A stretch of 64,000 nucleotides of DNA from Xylanibacter ruminicola Ga6B6 (GCF_000687715.1 NZ_JHXD01000002.1:124001-188000); one strand, 5' to 3'; positions 25,625-33,886 are shown, numbered from the stretch's first letter. Made by a program: numbers and translations. Notes: a model not told the origin generated them from the sequence alone.

Positions 25625-27535
25625 ATGAAATACAATAAAATAGCAACAGTCATCTGTTCGGCTGCCTTGAGTTTGCTCACGCTGACAGGTTGCGAAGGTG
25701 GTGATTTATTCAGCATCAATGCACCAGATTGGCTTTCGTCGAAGGCTGACTCTATTGCTGCCGAAAAGGCCAAGAATCAGGGCGATGACGTGATCGAAGG
25801 TATGGAGGAAGATGTGTACACCATTGGTGCTACAGACTACTCTACAGGCTGGTGGGCCCAGTTCTCAAAGTACTACCAGATACCCGAAGGCGGTAAGTGG
25901 ATTGCCCAGTTCAACTTGAACATCAATCCCAGTGCCTCTAACACCTATAAGAACTTTGCCATGATTATCACCAACGACGAGGATCGTGGTGCTGCCAACT
26001 ATAAGGAATACGGTGCTATCCGTTACGACTATCAGCCAAGCGGAAACTCTGAGTGGGGTGATTATATCGACCGTAGTCTGGCATCGAGCGACTTGGAGTT
26101 TGCTACCGATACCGACACAGGTGTTGATAAGTTAGGTGGTAAGGTAACGCTCACCATCGACCGTACCAATGGCGGTTTGGTGGTTACCATGACCAATGGT
26201 GTGGTTACAAAGACCTATAACCAAACCTCAGCGCTGACTAACCTGAATGCTGATGCTTCTAATGGTACCATCCGTGCATTCTTAGTTCCCGAGGGTTCTT
26301 ATATCAGCTTCCTTGGTTCTACCATCGAGCCTATCGGTGGTTTCACCTCAAAGGAGGATAAGCAGCCACTCTCGATGACACTGAATGGTGTGCCCAAGAA
26401 GGTGCTGCAGGGTACTGAGGCTGCCGATGCATTTGCTAATGTTACTGCTACAGTTCAGTTCGAGCAGGGTGTTTCTAAGGAGGTTTCTGCCAAGGATATT
26501 ACTTTCCAGGCTATTCCTGACATGAACACATTGGGTAAGAAGACACTTGTAGCAGTATTTGCAAAGACTTATAAGGGCGAGTCTGCTACACCTGTTATCG
26601 CTACTGCCGAGTTCAATGTGGTCGATAAGATGTACACCTCTCTTGGTGCTACCGATAACTCTACCGCATGGTGGGGCGCACACTCTGAGAATATCAAGGT
26701 TGGTCCTAAGGAAACATTCGTTAGTACCTTCACCAACTACACCAGTGGTGCCAACAACTGGAATAACTTTGTGGTTGTGCTCTGCAAGGCCGACAACACC
26801 GAGTATGCTGTTGTACGTGCCGACAACTATGGTTGGGGTGATGGTTATGCTGCAAGCACACAGGTATGCGACAATGGCGGCGACTGGAGTGCTTGGCTTG
26901 CTGCTATGGATGGTGCTAAGGTAACTACATACGTTACCAATAATGGCGACGGAACGGCTGATGTGAAAGCCGTGATAGAGGGTAACGATGGTAATACCTA
27001 TAAGCAGGAGTACAATGGCATCAATACCGTTGATCCTAACGACTTCTACTTCCGTTTCACTGTGGATGGCTGTCACCTCGAGTTTGATGAGGTTGTTGGC
27101 GAGGAGGATAACTCTACTGCATGGTGGGCAGCTCACTCTGCCAACTGGACAGTACCTGTAGGAAAGACCTATTCGGTACGCTTCAAGCACTTTACCAATG
27201 GCGCAGCCAACTGGAATACGGTAGATGTGGTTCTCACCCGTCAGGACAATACAGAGTATGCTGTGCTCCGTTCCGACAACTATGGTTGGGGTGATAGCTA
27301 TGCTGCTTGCACACCAAGTGGTGGTCAGACCGACTGGGCTGCTTGGCTTGCCGCTGTTGACGATGCTTACGTTACAGCATCAGTAACCAATAATGGTTCA
27401 ACAGCCGATGTGAAGTTGGTATTTGAGGGTAACGATGGCGAGACCTATCGTCAAAGCTATACCGGACTGCCTATCGAGGGCAGCAACTTCCGCTTCCGCT
27501 TCACCATCGAAGGTGGACATATTGTATTTGAGTAA
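25625..27535 (+). CDS. Surface lipoprotein with three repeated aromatic modules, probable glycan-binding
   Basis: A 636-residue lipoprotein (lipobox LTGC, Cys23) in the position of a SusE/SGBP gene. It holds three copies of one module: residues about 66-245, 338-490 and 492-636. Each begins D-x-S-T-x-WW. Copies 2 and 3 share NYxSGAxNWN-like and FTNGAANWN stretches, NTEYAV(V/L)RxDNYGWGDxYA, WxAWLAAxDxAxV and GNDGxTYxQxY. Copy 1 is longer and diverged (WGDYIDRS in place of YGWGD). Between copies 1 and 2 (about 250-335) is an Ig-like domain (LSMTLNGVPKKVLQGTEA...). The exposed tryptophans and tyrosines suggest carbohydrate binding, probably arabinan, but I do not recognise the module. A hairpin follows the stop. 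Confidence 0.8.
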   Translation: MKYNKIATVICSAALSLLTLTGCEGGDLFSINAPDWLSSKADSIAAEKAKNQGDDVIEGMEEDVYTIGATDYSTGWWAQFSKYYQIPEGGKWIAQFNLNINPSASNTYKNFAMIITNDEDRGAANYKEYGAIRYDYQPSGNSEWGDYIDRSLASSDLEFATDTDTGVDKLGGKVTLTIDRTNGGLVVTMTNGVVTKTYNQTSALTNLNADASNGTIRAFLVPEGSYISFLGSTIEPIGGFTSKEDKQPLSMTLNGVPKKVLQGTEAADAFANVTATVQFEQGVSKEVSAKDITFQAIPDMNTLGKKTLVAVFAKTYKGESATPVIATAEFNVVDKMYTSLGATDNSTAWWGAHSENIKVGPKETFVSTFTNYTSGANNWNNFVVVLCKADNTEYAVVRADNYGWGDGYAASTQVCDNGGDWSAWLAAMDGAKVTTYVTNNGDGTADVKAVIEGNDGNTYKQEYNGINTVDPNDFYFRFTVDGCHLEFDEVVGEEDNSTAWWAAHSANWTVPVGKTYSVRFKHFTNGAANWNTVDVVLTRQDNTEYAVLRSDNYGWGDSYAACTPSGGQTDWAAWLAAVDDAYVTASVTNNGSTADVKLVFEGNDGETYRQSYTGLPIEGSNFRFRFTIEGGHIVFE

Positions 27536-27558
27536 CAGCTGATTCTATCAGCAAATAA

Positions 27559-27592
27559 AGAGCCGGCTCTGCCGATGATCAGGGCCGGCTCT
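27559..27592 (+). terminator. Intercistronic hairpin between the surface lipoprotein and GH43 genes
   Basis: Arms AGAGCCGGC (27559-27567) and GCCGGCTCT (27584-27592). No T run follows, so it may be a weak terminator or an mRNA-stability element that lowers expression of the enzyme genes relative to susCD. Confidence 0.6.
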
Positions 27593-27614
27593 ATATCATT
27601 TAAAACCAAAGATA

Positions 27615-29432
27615 ATGAAGAGATTGTTTCTTTACATCATAGCTGTTTTGCTGCCGATGACATCGTTTGCCTACCAGTTGAGCCGTGTGAGTGTTCACGA
27701 CCCTAGTGTGGTATGGGATCCCGCCAGCAAGTACTACTACATTTTTGGCTCACATCGTGCTGTGGCCAAGAGTGCCGACCTGATGAAATGGGTTGAAGTG
27801 AAGAAGGGTAAACTTGACGACAATAGCTTGGTAGGTGTTCCTTGGAAGACGGCCTCGAGTGATAACGACTACAGTAAGAACGCCTTTACCACCCCTCAGG
27901 TAACCAAGGTTAAGAAAGGTGGGGTAGAGGTGGCTCTCCCTAATTTCGACGCTCAGGCCTGGGCAAAGCGCGGAAATAACAGTTATAACATCAGTGGCAA
28001 TCTTTGGGCGCCCGATGTTATCTGGAATCCAGCCATGCAGAAGTGGTGTATGTACATGAGCGTTAATGGCGATGGCTGGTTCTCCAGCATCGTACTGCTT
28101 ACAGCCGACGACATCGAGGGGCCTTATCAGTATCAGGCACCTGTAGTTATCAGTGGTTTTAAAAGTGGCACTTCGTATAAGGATACCGATCTGGAACTGG
28201 TTATTGGCGAGCAGAGTTCCTTGCCCGATCGCTACAATGTAGGTAGTAGTTGGGGCAACCGCTGGCCAAATAATATCGATCCTTGTGTGTTCTACGACGA
28301 GGATGGCAAGCTATGGATGAGCTATGGTTCATGGAGCGGTGGCATCTGGATGTTGGAACTTGATGAAAACACCGGTCTTCGCGACTATGACGTAACCTAT
28401 ACCCTTACGGGTTCGGGCGATGGTATCACACAGGATCCCTACTTTGGTAAGAAGATTGCTGGTGGTTATTACGTGTCGGGCGAGGCAAGCTATATCGAGT
28501 ATATCGGTGGCTATTATTTCCTTTTTGTAACCTATGGCGGATTGGCTGCTGGAGGCAATGCAAACGACTACAATAATGGTGGCTACCAGATGCGTGTGTT
28601 CCGTTCAGAAACACCCGATGGTCCTTATAAGGATTCAAACAATGTCAATGCCGTGTATAACAGCTATCAACTTAACTTTGGTCCAAAGGCAGCCAGCAAT
28701 CGAGGTGTTAATATCTTTGGGGCATATACCGATTGGGGTAATCAAGCCAAGGGCAACTACGGCGAACGCAGCCAAGGTCACAACAGTATCATTGCTGCCG
28801 AGGATGGTCGTACCTATCTGGTTTACCATACCCGTTTCCAGAACTGGGGCGAGAGTCATCAGGTGCGTGTTCATCAGGTGTTCCAGAATAAGGATGGCTG
28901 GTTGGTGGTTGCACCTTTCGAGTATACTGGCGAAACGGTGACAAGTGCCGATATTGCCACTACCCAGCAGGTGAGCACCGACAAGATCCCTGGTACCTAT
29001 AAACTGCTTGTTCATAAGTACAAGCTCGATCATACGAGCAAGGAAGCAGCTGAACCTGTTGAGGTAACACTTACTGCCGACAAGAAGATAACGGGCGGCC
29101 TTACTGGTACATGGGCTGTTACCGAGGGAACATCGTACATGAATATGGTTATTGGCGGTATTGCCTATAGAGGTGTGCTGGTGGAGCAGACACTTGAGTC
29201 GTCAGATACCAAGACTATAGCTTTTACAGGCCTGGCCTATAAGGCAAATGGTACTGATGGTGTCACGGTGTGGGCTTATCAAACCGAGGCTTCTTCTACA
29301 GGCATTGCCCACATTGAAGTAGACAGCAATCCTATCACAGCGCCCACCTACGACCTGAGCGGTCGCCGATTAAACAATCCACAACGTAAAGGAATCTATA
29401 TCCGCAACGGTAAAAAATACATAGTAAAATAA
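27615..29432 (+). CDS. GH43 endo-arabinanase-like enzyme with C-terminal domain and tail
   Basis: A 605-residue secreted enzyme with a signal peptide (MKRLFLYIIAVLLPMTSFA). The five-bladed GH43 propeller carries the usual three acids: base Asp29 (VHDPSVVWD), Asp222 (NIDPCVFYDEDGK) and acid Glu290 (GEASYIEYIGGYYFLF). Long inserts and GNLWAPDVIWNPAMQKW fit endo-1,5-alpha-arabinanases. Residues about 455-570 match the beta-barrel domain found behind such arabinanases (LVHKYKLDHT...WAVTEG). The last ~28 residues (YDLSGRRLNN...GIYIRNGKKY) form a separate tail, like those at the end of many Prevotella secreted proteins. First of three GH43 genes in a row; it probably cuts arabinan backbones. Confidence 0.88.
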   Translation: MKRLFLYIIAVLLPMTSFAYQLSRVSVHDPSVVWDPASKYYYIFGSHRAVAKSADLMKWVEVKKGKLDDNSLVGVPWKTASSDNDYSKNAFTTPQVTKVKKGGVEVALPNFDAQAWAKRGNNSYNISGNLWAPDVIWNPAMQKWCMYMSVNGDGWFSSIVLLTADDIEGPYQYQAPVVISGFKSGTSYKDTDLELVIGEQSSLPDRYNVGSSWGNRWPNNIDPCVFYDEDGKLWMSYGSWSGGIWMLELDENTGLRDYDVTYTLTGSGDGITQDPYFGKKIAGGYYVSGEASYIEYIGGYYFLFVTYGGLAAGGNANDYNNGGYQMRVFRSETPDGPYKDSNNVNAVYNSYQLNFGPKAASNRGVNIFGAYTDWGNQAKGNYGERSQGHNSIIAAEDGRTYLVYHTRFQNWGESHQVRVHQVFQNKDGWLVVAPFEYTGETVTSADIATTQQVSTDKIPGTYKLLVHKYKLDHTSKEAAEPVEVTLTADKKITGGLTGTWAVTEGTSYMNMVIGGIAYRGVLVEQTLESSDTKTIAFTGLAYKANGTDGVTVWAYQTEASSTGIAHIEVDSNPITAPTYDLSGRRLNNPQRKGIYIRNGKKYIVK

Positions 29433-29436
29433 GAAT

Positions 29437-30486
29437 ATGAGAAAAACAGTTGTCTCGTTGATGCTGTTAGTCCTGAGTGCAAACCTGGCGGTTTACGGAC
29501 AGCAGCACCCCAAGCAGCGTATGCCTTTTGTTACAGACACACCCATGGTGCACGACCCTGTGATGGCCTACGAGAATGGTACTTATTATATCTTTGCCAC
29601 AGGCATGGGCATCCAGAAAATGACATCCGCCGACCGTAAGAACTGGACGGTGCATACAGAGCCGGTGATGTCGGTTATCCCTAAGTGGACACACGATTCT
29701 GTGCCAGGTTTCCAGCAGCATGTCTGGGCACCCGATGTTATCAAATGGCATGGCAAATGGTGGTTGGCTTATAGTTGCTCTACCTTTGGCAAGAACGGCT
29801 CGACCATCGGATTGCTTTCTACCCAGAAGTTGGCTTCTGGCTTATGGAACGACGAAGGCTGTATCGTAACCTCGCGCGAAGGTCGCGACAAATGGAACGC
29901 CATCGATCCTAACTTCGTGATCGACGACCAGGATCAGCCTTGGCTGGTATGGGGCTCTTTCTGGGACGGTATTCAGCTGGCGCGTCTCGATACCACCATG
30001 CATATTGCTAAGGGCGTAAAACCTCGTACCATCGCCCGTAGGTTTAACTTGGATAGTAAGGCCAGCAAGAATGCACTGCCCATCAATCCCAATCCGCCTA
30101 AGAATCCAACGTCCGACTTTGCCGGACCAAATGCCATCGAAGCTCCATTTATCTTCAAACATGCAGGATATTATTATCTGTTTGTGTCGTGGGATTATTG
30201 TTGTCAGGGTAGCAAGAGTAATTATCGTGTAGCGGTAGGTCGTAGCAAAACCATCGATGGTCCGTATCTCGACCGTAATGGCATTGATATGCGCTATGGT
30301 GGCGGCAACCTCTTTATCGAGGGTGATAAAAAGGCATTCGAGGCTGCAGGTCATTGTGCAGCTTACCATATCGATGGTCAGGATATCTTCATCTGTCATG
30401 GCTATAGCATTGCGCATCAGGGTGCATCCATTCTTATTCAGCGTCCTATCAGTTGGACGTCAGACGGATGGCCGACTTTGAATTAA
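29437..30486 (+). CDS. GH43 enzyme, arabinanase/arabinofuranosidase type
   Basis: A 349-residue secreted single-domain GH43 with a signal peptide (MRKTVVSLMLLVLSANLAVYGQ). Catalytic acids are in place: Asp40 (MVHDPVMAY), Asp157 (AIDPNFVIDDQDQ) and Glu235 (AIEAPFIFKHAGYYYLF). WAPDVIKWHGKWWLAYS and WGSFWDGIQLARLD resemble 1,5-alpha-arabinanases of subfamily 5-like type. It starts 4 bases after the previous gene, so it is in the same operon. It probably acts on arabinan or arabino-oligosaccharides next to the larger arabinanase. Confidence 0.88.
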   Translation: MRKTVVSLMLLVLSANLAVYGQQHPKQRMPFVTDTPMVHDPVMAYENGTYYIFATGMGIQKMTSADRKNWTVHTEPVMSVIPKWTHDSVPGFQQHVWAPDVIKWHGKWWLAYSCSTFGKNGSTIGLLSTQKLASGLWNDEGCIVTSREGRDKWNAIDPNFVIDDQDQPWLVWGSFWDGIQLARLDTTMHIAKGVKPRTIARRFNLDSKASKNALPINPNPPKNPTSDFAGPNAIEAPFIFKHAGYYYLFVSWDYCCQGSKSNYRVAVGRSKTIDGPYLDRNGIDMRYGGGNLFIEGDKKAFEAAGHCAAYHIDGQDIFICHGYSIAHQGASILIQRPISWTSDGWPTLN

Positions 30487-30513
30487 AAAAGAAAAGTGAT
30501 AAAGCGGAAAGTT

Positions 30514-32640
30514 ATGTTCACCATAGTTAGTTATAAGTTAGTTAGAAATATTGTTTTTTGCAGTAATGTTTGGTTAAAGGCGATACTGATGCTTTTCGCT
30601 TTTCACTTTTCGTTTAGTCCTGCATTCGCCCAGTCGTGGACGGCCGATAACGGTAACGGCACATTTACCAACCCGCTTTTCTACGATGAGTTTTCCGACC
30701 CCGACATTCTGCGTGTGGGCGACGACTACTATCTGGCAGGCACCACCATGCATACCGTGCCAGGCTTGGTAATTCTGCACTCTAAGGATTTGGTTAACTG
30801 GGAGAATATCTCGTATTGCTTTGATCGTTTCGACTTCGCCGACGATGCATTCTCTCTTAAAAACCACAAGGAGATTTACGGTCAGGGTGTATGGGCGCCT
30901 GCCATCCGTTATGCCAACGGGCAGTTTTATGTGTTTACCAACATCAACGGTAAAGGTTTGCAGTGTTACACCTCGAAGGATATCCGTGGACCTTGGCAGC
31001 ATCATAACATGCAGGGCAACATCTACGATCTCTCCGTGCTCTTCGACGACGACGGTAAGATCTATGCCATCCATAAATATGGCGAAGTACACTGTACTGA
31101 ATTGAAGCCCGATATGAGTGGTCCTGTTGAGGGAACCGATCGTGTGATTATCCCCGAGGGCAATGCCATCGGCGAAGGGCATCATGTGTATAAGATTAAT
31201 GGTATGTATTATATCATATCTACCGATTATATGCCTAATGGCCGTACCCTCTGTAGTCGTTCCAAAAGCATCTGGGGACCTTACGAAACCGTTACTATTA
31301 CCGCCGACGAAACCTTTGGCTATCATGCCGCCCCCCTTACACAGGTGCCGCAAGGTGTAAAGTATCGCATTGGCGAGGATGGCACCAAGTTCGGCATTCC
31401 TCAGGTTGATAAAGATGCTACTGCCTGTACTAACATCCACCAGGGTGGTATTGTGCAGGATCAGAGCGGCCAGTGGTGGGCGCTGTTAATGATGGACTTT
31501 CATAGTATTGGTCGCACCGTTTGCCTCTCGCCTATCACCTGGAAGGATGGCTGGCCCATGATAGGTCTCGAAGGCAACCTAGGTCGTGCTCCCCGTACCT
31601 GGTTCAAACCCAACATAAATACCGATATAAAGCCCCACGCTCCATATCAGCGAAACGAAGATTTTAATGCCGCATCGCTTGGCCGCGTATGGCAGTGGAA
31701 CCATAACCCCGATGATAGTAAGTGGAGCTTGAAGAAGGGCCGCTTGCGCCTGCAGTCGATGCCTGCCGAACAACTGATGTGGGCACGAAACACACTCACT
31801 CAGCGTGTCATCGGTCCAACATCTGTCGCCACCGTCGAGCTCTTTACCAAGGGTATGAAAGATGGCGATGTGGCTGGTCTTGGCAATATCAACGTGCCCT
31901 GCTCGTGGATCGGTGTCGTAAAAGGTGGTAACACCCTTACGCTCCGTTGCTTCGAACAAGCTACCAACGATACTATCAATCAAGAGCTGAAAGCTGAAAA
32001 GTTATGGCTCCGCATGGTGGGCGATTATGATAACAATCAGGCCCATTACGAGTATTCGCTCGATGGTAACACCTATCAGCAGTTGGGCCGCGAAATGCCC
32101 CTTAGCTATCAGCTTATCTCGTTTCAGGGCTCGCGTCATGCTCTTTTTGCCTTTAATCATAAAGGTAAACAGGGTGGTTATGCCGAGTTCGACAACTTTA
32201 AGGTGGTAGAGCCACAGGCCGATCGCAGTCAGAATATCCCATACGGCAAGTTGTTCCGTATCATCAACTTAGCCACAGGCAAGCCTGCCATCGCCCAGAA
32301 ACATGGTTTGCTTTACGATACCAACGAGTCCGACCAGAGTATGCAAACGCGTTTCCGTATCATCGATAAAGGACAGGGAAAGGTTATTTTGCAATGCCAA
32401 GACGGTCGCTATGTATGGTGTTCGGGTTTTGGTATCCCAGGCGATGTGCGCCTGACTACCGATGAATCGAAAGCCGAGGTGTTCCTTTGGCAGGACTATC
32501 TCAACCACGAGTTTATGCTCCTTTCCATGCGTACCCACCGCTATATCGGTAAAAGTCCCACCACAGGCAGTCCTTATTCGATGGACTACGCAGGTGCCGA
32601 CCCTGCCCGTCGAAATGGTGCCGTATTTCGTTGGGAGTAG
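30514..32640 (+). CDS. GH43 enzyme with beta-sandwich and C-terminal trefoil-like domain
   Basis: A 708-residue secreted enzyme. Residues about 45-350 are a GH43 propeller (base Asp62 in FSDPDILRVGDDYYLAG; WAPAIRYANGQFYVFT; acid Glu in EGHHVYKINGMYYI). A beta-sandwich follows (about 365-570, FNAASLGRVWQWNHNPDDSKWSL), as in arabinofuranosidase/xylosidase-type GH43 proteins. The last ~140 residues (FRIINLATGKPAI...GAVFRWE) look like a beta-trefoil or fascin-like module. The start is unclear: GTG at 30496, ATG at 30514 and ATG at 30589 are all in frame; 30514 gives a long but usable signal ending AFAQ, while 30589 gives a short one. It is the last gene of PUL A and is followed by the 22-bp palindrome array. 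Confidence 0.83.
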   Translation: MFTIVSYKLVRNIVFCSNVWLKAILMLFAFHFSFSPAFAQSWTADNGNGTFTNPLFYDEFSDPDILRVGDDYYLAGTTMHTVPGLVILHSKDLVNWENISYCFDRFDFADDAFSLKNHKEIYGQGVWAPAIRYANGQFYVFTNINGKGLQCYTSKDIRGPWQHHNMQGNIYDLSVLFDDDGKIYAIHKYGEVHCTELKPDMSGPVEGTDRVIIPEGNAIGEGHHVYKINGMYYIISTDYMPNGRTLCSRSKSIWGPYETVTITADETFGYHAAPLTQVPQGVKYRIGEDGTKFGIPQVDKDATACTNIHQGGIVQDQSGQWWALLMMDFHSIGRTVCLSPITWKDGWPMIGLEGNLGRAPRTWFKPNINTDIKPHAPYQRNEDFNAASLGRVWQWNHNPDDSKWSLKKGRLRLQSMPAEQLMWARNTLTQRVIGPTSVATVELFTKGMKDGDVAGLGNINVPCSWIGVVKGGNTLTLRCFEQATNDTINQELKAEKLWLRMVGDYDNNQAHYEYSLDGNTYQQLGREMPLSYQLISFQGSRHALFAFNHKGKQGGYAEFDNFKVVEPQADRSQNIPYGKLFRIINLATGKPAIAQKHGLLYDTNESDQSMQTRFRIIDKGQGKVILQCQDGRYVWCSGFGIPGDVRLTTDESKAEVFLWQDYLNHEFMLLSMRTHRYIGKSPTTGSPYSMDYAGADPARRNGAVFRWE

Positions 32641-32676
32641 TTTTATGTTCTTCGACAAGCGAAGCGGCAAGCCGAT

Positions 32677-32757
32677 TACCCATAATGGGAACGCCATATT
32701 CCCAGGTTGGGAACAAAACATTCCCAGGTTGGGAATGAAACGTTCCCAAGTTGGGAA
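32677..32757. repeat. Four palindromes with exact 22-bp period
   Basis: Fifteen-base units at 32677-32691 (TACCCATAATGGGAA), 32699-32713 and 32721-32735 (TTCCCAGGTTGGGAA, identical), and 32743-32757 (TTCCCAAGTTGGGAA). Each has arms of 5-6 bases around a 3-base centre. The start-to-start distance is 22 bases every time. Confidence 0.85.
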
Positions 32758-32773
32758 AATATAATGTGCTTTT

Positions 32774-32810
32774 GGTGGCGAAGGCTGAAGCCTTTGCTGC
32801 CATTTTTTTT
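32774..32810 (+). terminator. Rho-independent terminator of the PUL A operon
   Basis: GCGAAGGCT-GA-AGCCTTTGC stem (9 pairs with one wobble) with flanking GGC/GCC pairs, followed by eight T (32803-32810). Confidence 0.85.
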
Positions 32811-32818
32811 AAACTTTT

Positions 32819-32899
32819 GCGAAAAAATCTCTCATCTCTCCCTCAATCTCTCAAAACCCGTATAAACACAGGGCTTTTGAACGATGAGAGATTTTTCGC
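32819..32899. repeat. Long inverted repeat
   Basis: GCGAAAAAATCTCTCATC (32819-32836) pairs with GATGAGAGATTTTTCGC (32883-32899), one bulged A. An inner stem TCAAAA-CCC (32851-32859) with GGG-C-TTTTGA (32871-32880) stacks inside. It could act as a terminator for minus-strand transcription from the zeta-like gene. Confidence 0.7.
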
Positions 32900-32912
32900 A
32901 TCCCTCCCTCAT

Positions 32913-32949
32913 CTCTCATGAATCTCTCCCTGCAACATGAGAGTTTTTT
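32913..32949 (+). terminator. Hairpin with T run
   Basis: CTCTCATG (32913-32920) and CATGAGAG (32936-32943), then six T. It faces the end of the zeta-like gene and would stop plus-strand read-through. Confidence 0.65.
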
Positions 32950-32958
32950 CGAAAAAAA

Positions 32959-33819
32959 CTATTCTGTGATGAGTGCTTGCACCTGGGCGGGGGTTAGTTT
33001 GCCTGAGCTGATAAACTCCTGCATGATGTCGTTGAGCTTGTTTTCAACCTCTTTGGTGATGGTGTAATCCCATGTCAAAGCCTCTTCGATGCTAACACGT
33101 ACACCGCCCTTATTCTGGCTGTTGTCCAAGCAATAGAGCGTGATGTCGGGATGCTCTTTCAGCAGATAGGCAATACGCCCCTTAAAGAGGGGATAACAAT
33201 ACACATAGTAATAACGACTCATGGCACGGTTCGATCTGATGAGTCGGTTAATCATGTTTGTGAATCCTGTTATAGGATCGTTATGCACAAACACGATGCT
33301 GGCTTTAAAACCGCGGTCTTGTACCATTTTTAAGCGCGATTCGAACGATGGAATGCTGATAAAAGCACCATCGTACACCAGTCCTGCACTGTTAACCAAC
33401 TCCTTTAGTTGGGGATTGTTTCTCAAAGCAGTAGATTTGCCTGCTGCTGTAGAACCCATCATAAAAAAGATGGTTTTGTTGCCTTCGGTCTCGGCACGGT
33501 CGAGCAGTCTGGCGAGTACCAGACTATCAATCTGTCGGCTGGCCATGATATAATCGGTAACATTCAGTCCGTTGTAACCAATGTGTTTCAACTCCTCGCG
33601 AACAATGTCGGGGTCGAGAATATTACCACTCTTATTCAGGTACGAGTTTGCCAACGAATCGAGATGACTGCCCACCCATTTGTAAGCCGCATCGCCTGTG
33701 ATAACCAGCTGTGTTGAGTCGGCTTTCTCGTTGGTATTGCTAATAAGGTTTGCCGCTAATGTCGCTGTCTGCCAGAGCATCAGCAGGGCAATAAAAAATG
33801 TTCTATAGATAGCTCGCAT
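32959..33819 (-). CDS. Exported zeta-toxin-like P-loop kinase family protein
   Basis: A 286-residue protein. It has a Walker A motif GSTAAGKST (residues 122-130) preceded by a beta strand (KTIFFMM), and downstream features that fit zeta-toxin-type kinases: GLVYDGAFISIPSFESRLKMVQDRGFKASIVFVHNDP. The N-terminus is a signal peptide (RAIYRTFFIALLMLWQTATLAAN). The start at 33819 is supported by a TATATTTGC box at 33845-33853, and even the next in-frame ATG (33780) leaves the hydrophobic stretch. Classic zeta toxins phosphorylate UDP-N-acetylglucosamine in the cytoplasm, so export is odd. No antitoxin-like gene is adjacent. The true substrate is unknown. Confidence 0.7.
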   Translation of the reverse strand: MRAIYRTFFIALLMLWQTATLAANLISNTNEKADSTQLVITGDAAYKWVGSHLDSLANSYLNKSGNILDPDIVREELKHIGYNGLNVTDYIMASRQIDSLVLARLLDRAETEGNKTIFFMMGSTAAGKSTALRNNPQLKELVNSAGLVYDGAFISIPSFESRLKMVQDRGFKASIVFVHNDPITGFTNMINRLIRSNRAMSRYYYVYCYPLFKGRIAYLLKEHPDITLYCLDNSQNKGGVRVSIEEALTWDYTITKEVENKLNDIMQEFISSGKLTPAQVQALITE

Positions 33820-33844
33820 AGTGAATATTCTATTTTTCCCGGCT

Positions 33845-33853
33845 GCAAATATA
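33845..33853 (-). promoter_or_regulatory. -7 promoter box of the zeta-like gene
   Basis: TATATTTGC on the minus strand, 25 bases before the ATG at 33819. It fixes the start so that the signal peptide is included. Confidence 0.6.
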
Positions 33854-33886
33854 CAACATTATTTTAAAACAATGAATAATTATGTT

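Larger units (their letters stand above)
32641..32958. other. Gene-free convergent gap with palindrome array and hairpins
   Basis: This 318-base stretch lies between the convergent GH43 and zeta-like genes. It holds the four-copy palindrome array (32677-32757), a terminator (32774-32810), a long inverted repeat (32819-32899) and a second terminator (32913-32949). A pyrimidine-rich CTCTCATCTCTCCCTC motif recurs across 32828-32930. ORFs crossing it on both strands only translate the repeats. Confidence 0.75.

Noticed and set aside
26348..27190. 280-codon minus-strand open frame inside the surface lipoprotein gene
   Set aside because: It mirrors the codon bias of the plus-strand gene, lacks family features and has no promoter.
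30574..31440. 288-codon minus-strand open frame inside the third GH43 gene
   Set aside because: Shadow of a well-supported coding frame with all catalytic motifs.
32677..32757. Possible CRISPR array
   Set aside because: Units are 15-base palindromes with 7-base gaps and 22-base period; there are no spacer-length unique sequences and no cas genes.
32462..32803. Open frames on both strands across the palindrome array (32462-32764 plus, 32513-32803 minus)
   Set aside because: They only translate the repeated palindromes and part of the GH43 gene; no start signal or family likeness.
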